From Pseudomonadota bacterium (GTDB lineage: Bacteria > Pseudomonadota > Gammaproteobacteria > Steroidobacterales > Steroidobacteraceae): a DNA stretch of 7,536 bases. Below the pieces are notes generated by a model. It was not told the DNA's origin. It searched no databases and worked only from the letters and a program-made list of their open reading frames with translations. Shown here one piece after another: positions 6,159 through 7,536 of this stretch; the stretch's first letter is position 1; each line of letters begins with the position of its first letter. A program made the position numbers and the translations under genes. The stretch spans positions 1 through 7,536 of the forward strand of contig JAKCEJ010000138.1 of the NCBI GenBank assembly GCA_021838065.1, in the 5' to 3' direction.

Positions 6159-6436
6159 AGCGGCGCCCGAGTCCCTCAGGCGCTTGATCCGCAACGGGGC
6201 GAATTGCGGTACCGGCGCGTACACCTACCGCCGAAGGGCTGGCGGATCGCCCAGGAAATCGGACTTGCGTCAGCGCTTTTACGCGGCGTACCCTGCTGAG
6301 GCGTCGATGCGATCTCCGGGCCAAGCCGCGACCTTCCAGCCACGGCACTGGCGTCATGAGGTCGACCGGCACCGCGGGCGATAGCCTCCGCGGGGTGGTC
6401 TGAAATCCGGCCCTCGCGCATGAGCCCAAGACCTGC

Positions 6437-6727
6437 ATGAATCGCGCACAAATTCTCAATGTCCTCGCCGACAGCAAGGTGCTTCTGCGTGAGCGCTACG
6501 GCGTCGTTGACCTTGCACTCTTTGGCTCAGCCGCTCGCGATGCCGCCAGACCCGATAGCGACGTTGACCTGCTGGTGACCTTTGATGGACCCGCGACCTC
6601 TGATCGGTATTTTGGGGTCCAGTTCTATCTCGAGGATCGGCTCGGTCGACCTGTTGATCTGGTCACCCACAAGGCGCTCAGAGACGAGTTGCGGCCGTTC
6701 ATCGAACGCGAAGCCCTTCATGTGTGA
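6437..6727 (+). CDS. mntA: MntA-like nucleotidyltransferase antitoxin
   Basis: This 96-residue minimal nucleotidyltransferase (MNT) protein has the signature GS-X10-DxD: Gly30-Ser31, then Asp42 and Asp44 in SDVDLL. A third acidic residue, Asp74, lies in RPVDLV (71-76). It has the full length expected for the family and no damage. In characterised MntA-HepT systems the antitoxin transfers AMP groups from ATP to a tyrosine of the HEPN toxin, switching off its RNase activity. The ATG at 6437 gives a complete N-terminus, though only a weak ribosome site precedes it. Its end overlaps the hepT start by 8 nt, the normal operon layout. Because hepT is interrupted by a stop codon, this antitoxin may now have no full-length partner. 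Confidence 0.9.
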   Translation: MNRAQILNVLADSKVLLRERYGVVDLALFGSAARDAARPDSDVDLLVTFDGPATSDRYFGVQFYLEDRLGRPVDLVTHKALRDELRPFIEREALHV

Positions 6728-7082
6728 GGCTGCGCGCGAATGGCGGTTTTACGTCCTGGACATGCTTCGCTTCGGGGAAAGAGCGCTGAGCTATACGGCT
6801 CAGCTCACCCAGTCCTAATTTCTCGACAGCGGCTTGACCTACGATGCAACCGTACGCAATCTGGAATTGCTCGGCGAGGCAGCCACACACATTCCGGACC
6901 AGGTCCGGCGCGCGCACGAGGAGATCCCGTGGCGGATGATCATCGCCACGCGTAATCGCCTGATCCACGGCTACCTCGGGATCGATGGCGACACGCTCTG
7001 GAGCATCATTACTCAGGACTTGCCCGCGCTGGTGCCGCGCTTGCAGCGACTCGCAGACCGCATCCCTCCGGTTGGCACGTAG
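6720..7082 (+). pseudogene. hepT: hepT HEPN ribonuclease toxin, interrupted by an in-frame TAA
   Basis: The reading frame from the ATG at 6720 gives 120 codons of a HepT/DUF86 HEPN protein in one continuous frame, except for TAA at 6816-6818 (codon 33). Before the stop, EWRFYVLDMLRFGERALSY (7-25) is the usual first helix. After it, SGLTYDATVRNLELLGEAA (37-55) and TRNRLIHGYLGI (77-88) follow. The RNase motif R-X4-H-X-Y is intact (R78, H83, Y85), with Tyr85 the expected AMP-acceptor site. Relatives often have Gln near this position, so a single C-to-T change of CAA to TAA would explain the stop. A TTG at 6834 could restart translation but would omit the first helix. I read the gene as recently inactivated. 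A sequencing error or a programmed event cannot be excluded from the sequence alone. Confidence 0.85.
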
Positions 7083-7241
7083 ATCCGTCAGGGCAGAACT
7101 CGCACAGGACAAGCGTTCCACCTCGACACCGCTGAGCGATGACTCGATGTGCATTGCACCCCTGATCGCGCGTCGCGAACCACCGGGCGTGCCGCTCGGA
7201 CGCCCAGCGCCTGGCCTCACATGGCACGGGGCGCCCCACGG
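7083..7241. other. Intergenic gap between convergent hepT and manC
   Basis: These 159 bp separate the hepT end from the manC stop. A GC palindrome, GGGGCGCCCC, lies just beyond the manC stop (about 7228-7237), but no T-run follows it in either direction. No gene is visible. Confidence 0.45.
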
Positions 7242-7536
7242 TCAGCTCGTCGTACCCTCGCGGCCGTACTGATCCTCGAGCCGCACGATGTCGTCTTCGC
7301 CGAGATAGGATCCGGACTGGATCTCGATGATGTGCAGCGCAATCTTCCCCGGGTTCTCGATGCGGTGGCGCACCCCGATCGGGATGTAGGTCGACTGGTT
7401 CTCCTCGAGGAGGAACACCTCATCCCCGCGTGTGATGCGCGCGGTCCCCGACACCACCACCCAGTGCTCGGCGCGGTGATGGTGCAGCTGCAGCGAGAGC
7501 ACCGCACCGGGCTTGACCTTCAGGCGCTTGACCTGA
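7242..7536 (-). CDS. manC: Mannose-1-phosphate guanylyltransferase / mannose-6-phosphate isomerase, C-terminal cupin end (5' part off window)
   Basis: About 98 C-terminal residues enter from the right edge on the reverse strand; the ATG is not in the window. They form the type II phosphomannose isomerase cupin of bifunctional AlgA/ManC/XanB enzymes: QVKRLKVKPGAVLS, then LHHHRAEHWVVVSGTARI, LLEENQSTYIPIGVRHRIEN and IEIQSGSYLGEDDIVRLED. The histidines of HHHRAEHW and the later GVRHRIEN are the metal-binding type expected in this fold. The frame ends at a normal position for the family (DIVRLEDQYGR plus a few residues). The enzyme makes GDP-mannose for polysaccharide or lipopolysaccharide synthesis in the cytoplasm. 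alg, man and xan symbols all apply to this family; manC is used as the general one. Its first 77 visible bases recur at 3837-3913. Confidence 0.9.
   Translation of the reverse strand, partial: QVKRLKVKPGAVLSLQLHHHRAEHWVVVSGTARITRGDEVFLLEENQSTYIPIGVRHRIENPGKIALHIIEIQSGSYLGEDDIVRLEDQYGREGTTS
7460..7536 (-). repeat. Direct repeat, right copy (manC cupin segment)
   Basis: This is the partner of 3837-3913 in the same orientation, with 75 of 77 bases identical. It lies inside the apparently intact manC reading frame and keeps HHHRAEHW. The repeat continues off the window, so its full extent is unknown. Confidence 0.9.

Larger units (their letters stand above)
5790..6436. other. Gene-poor block between hipBA and mntA-hepT
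   Basis: About 650 bp hold no ORF that I can support. The frames at 5819-6187 and 6148-6384 (plus) and 6112-6477 and 6012-6224 (minus) have Arg/Ala/Pro-rich, low-information translations, no family motif and no ribosome site. The base composition is as GC-rich as the genes around it, so this is not simply an AT-rich spacer. It could be an eroded gene or mobile-element remnant, but I recognise no protein. What stands out is two long perfect inverted repeats, listed separately. No tRNA, attachment site or terminator with a T-run is visible. Confidence 0.5.

Noticed and set aside
5819..6187. 122-codon plus-strand frame in the gene-poor block
   Set aside because: Low-complexity Arg/Ala/Pro content, no motif and no ribosome binding site.
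6816..6818. Recoding of the hepT stop codon
   Set aside because: The codon is TAA, not the TGA used for selenocysteine, and no recoding structure is evident. A point mutation is simpler.
1..7536. CRISPR array, rRNA or intact insertion sequence
   Set aside because: No regularly spaced repeats, no rRNA-like sequence and no transposase motifs were found on either strand.

Overview
The window is a GC-rich proteobacterial chromosome segment. Strong G/C use at third codon positions, HipH/YjjJ, a ManC-type enzyme and a proteobacterial-style SNF2 protein all point that way, most likely to a gammaproteobacterium. The genus cannot be fixed from this sequence. It reads as an accessory island of toxin-antitoxin (TA) genes between two housekeeping-type genes, both cut by the window edges.

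Layout, left to right. (1) 1-1575, minus: N-terminal 525 residues of a large SNF2-family DNA translocase/helicase running off the left edge. (2) 1674-2154, plus: a BrnT/BrnA-type TA pair with overlapping genes, divergent from the helicase. (3) 2304-3689, minus: a solitary HipA-family kinase with an N-terminal winged helix (HipH/YjjJ type), convergent with brnA. Its AT-rich promoter (3690-3771) carries three copies of GAAACGAT. (4) 3837-4080, minus: a degenerate internal fragment of a mannose-1-phosphate guanylyltransferase gene (manC/algA). (5) 4168-5750, minus: a hipB-hipA operon joined by an ATGA overlap, with a perfect TATAAT box and a 20-bp dyad upstream. (6) 5751-6436: no convincing gene after the hipBA promoter, but two strong perfect inverted repeats. 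(7) 6437-7082, plus: a mntA-hepT (nucleotidyltransferase/HEPN) TA pair in which hepT carries an in-frame TAA at codon 33. (8) 7242-7536, minus: the C-terminal cupin end of a manC/algA gene entering from the right edge.

The most notable architecture is that 3837-3913 and 7460-7536 are direct repeats (75 of 77 bases identical), both from the manC cupin region. The left copy is a broken fragment and the right copy looks like the normal gene end. The hipBA operon, the gene-poor block and mntA-hepT therefore lie between two same-orientation manC copies. This looks like an insertion or duplication at the manC locus, or a recombination-prone cassette. Three other points stand out: loss of the hepT reading frame with the antitoxin intact, a Thr in place of the P-loop Ser in HipA, and an open frame running from the hipA stop through the manC fragment.

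Functionally the island combines three toxin chemistries: an RNase (BrnT), Ser/Thr kinases (HipH and HipA), and a HEPN RNase with its AMP-transferring antitoxin. No complete new system is proven. The cluster and its manC-bounded arrangement are the parts that merit a second look.
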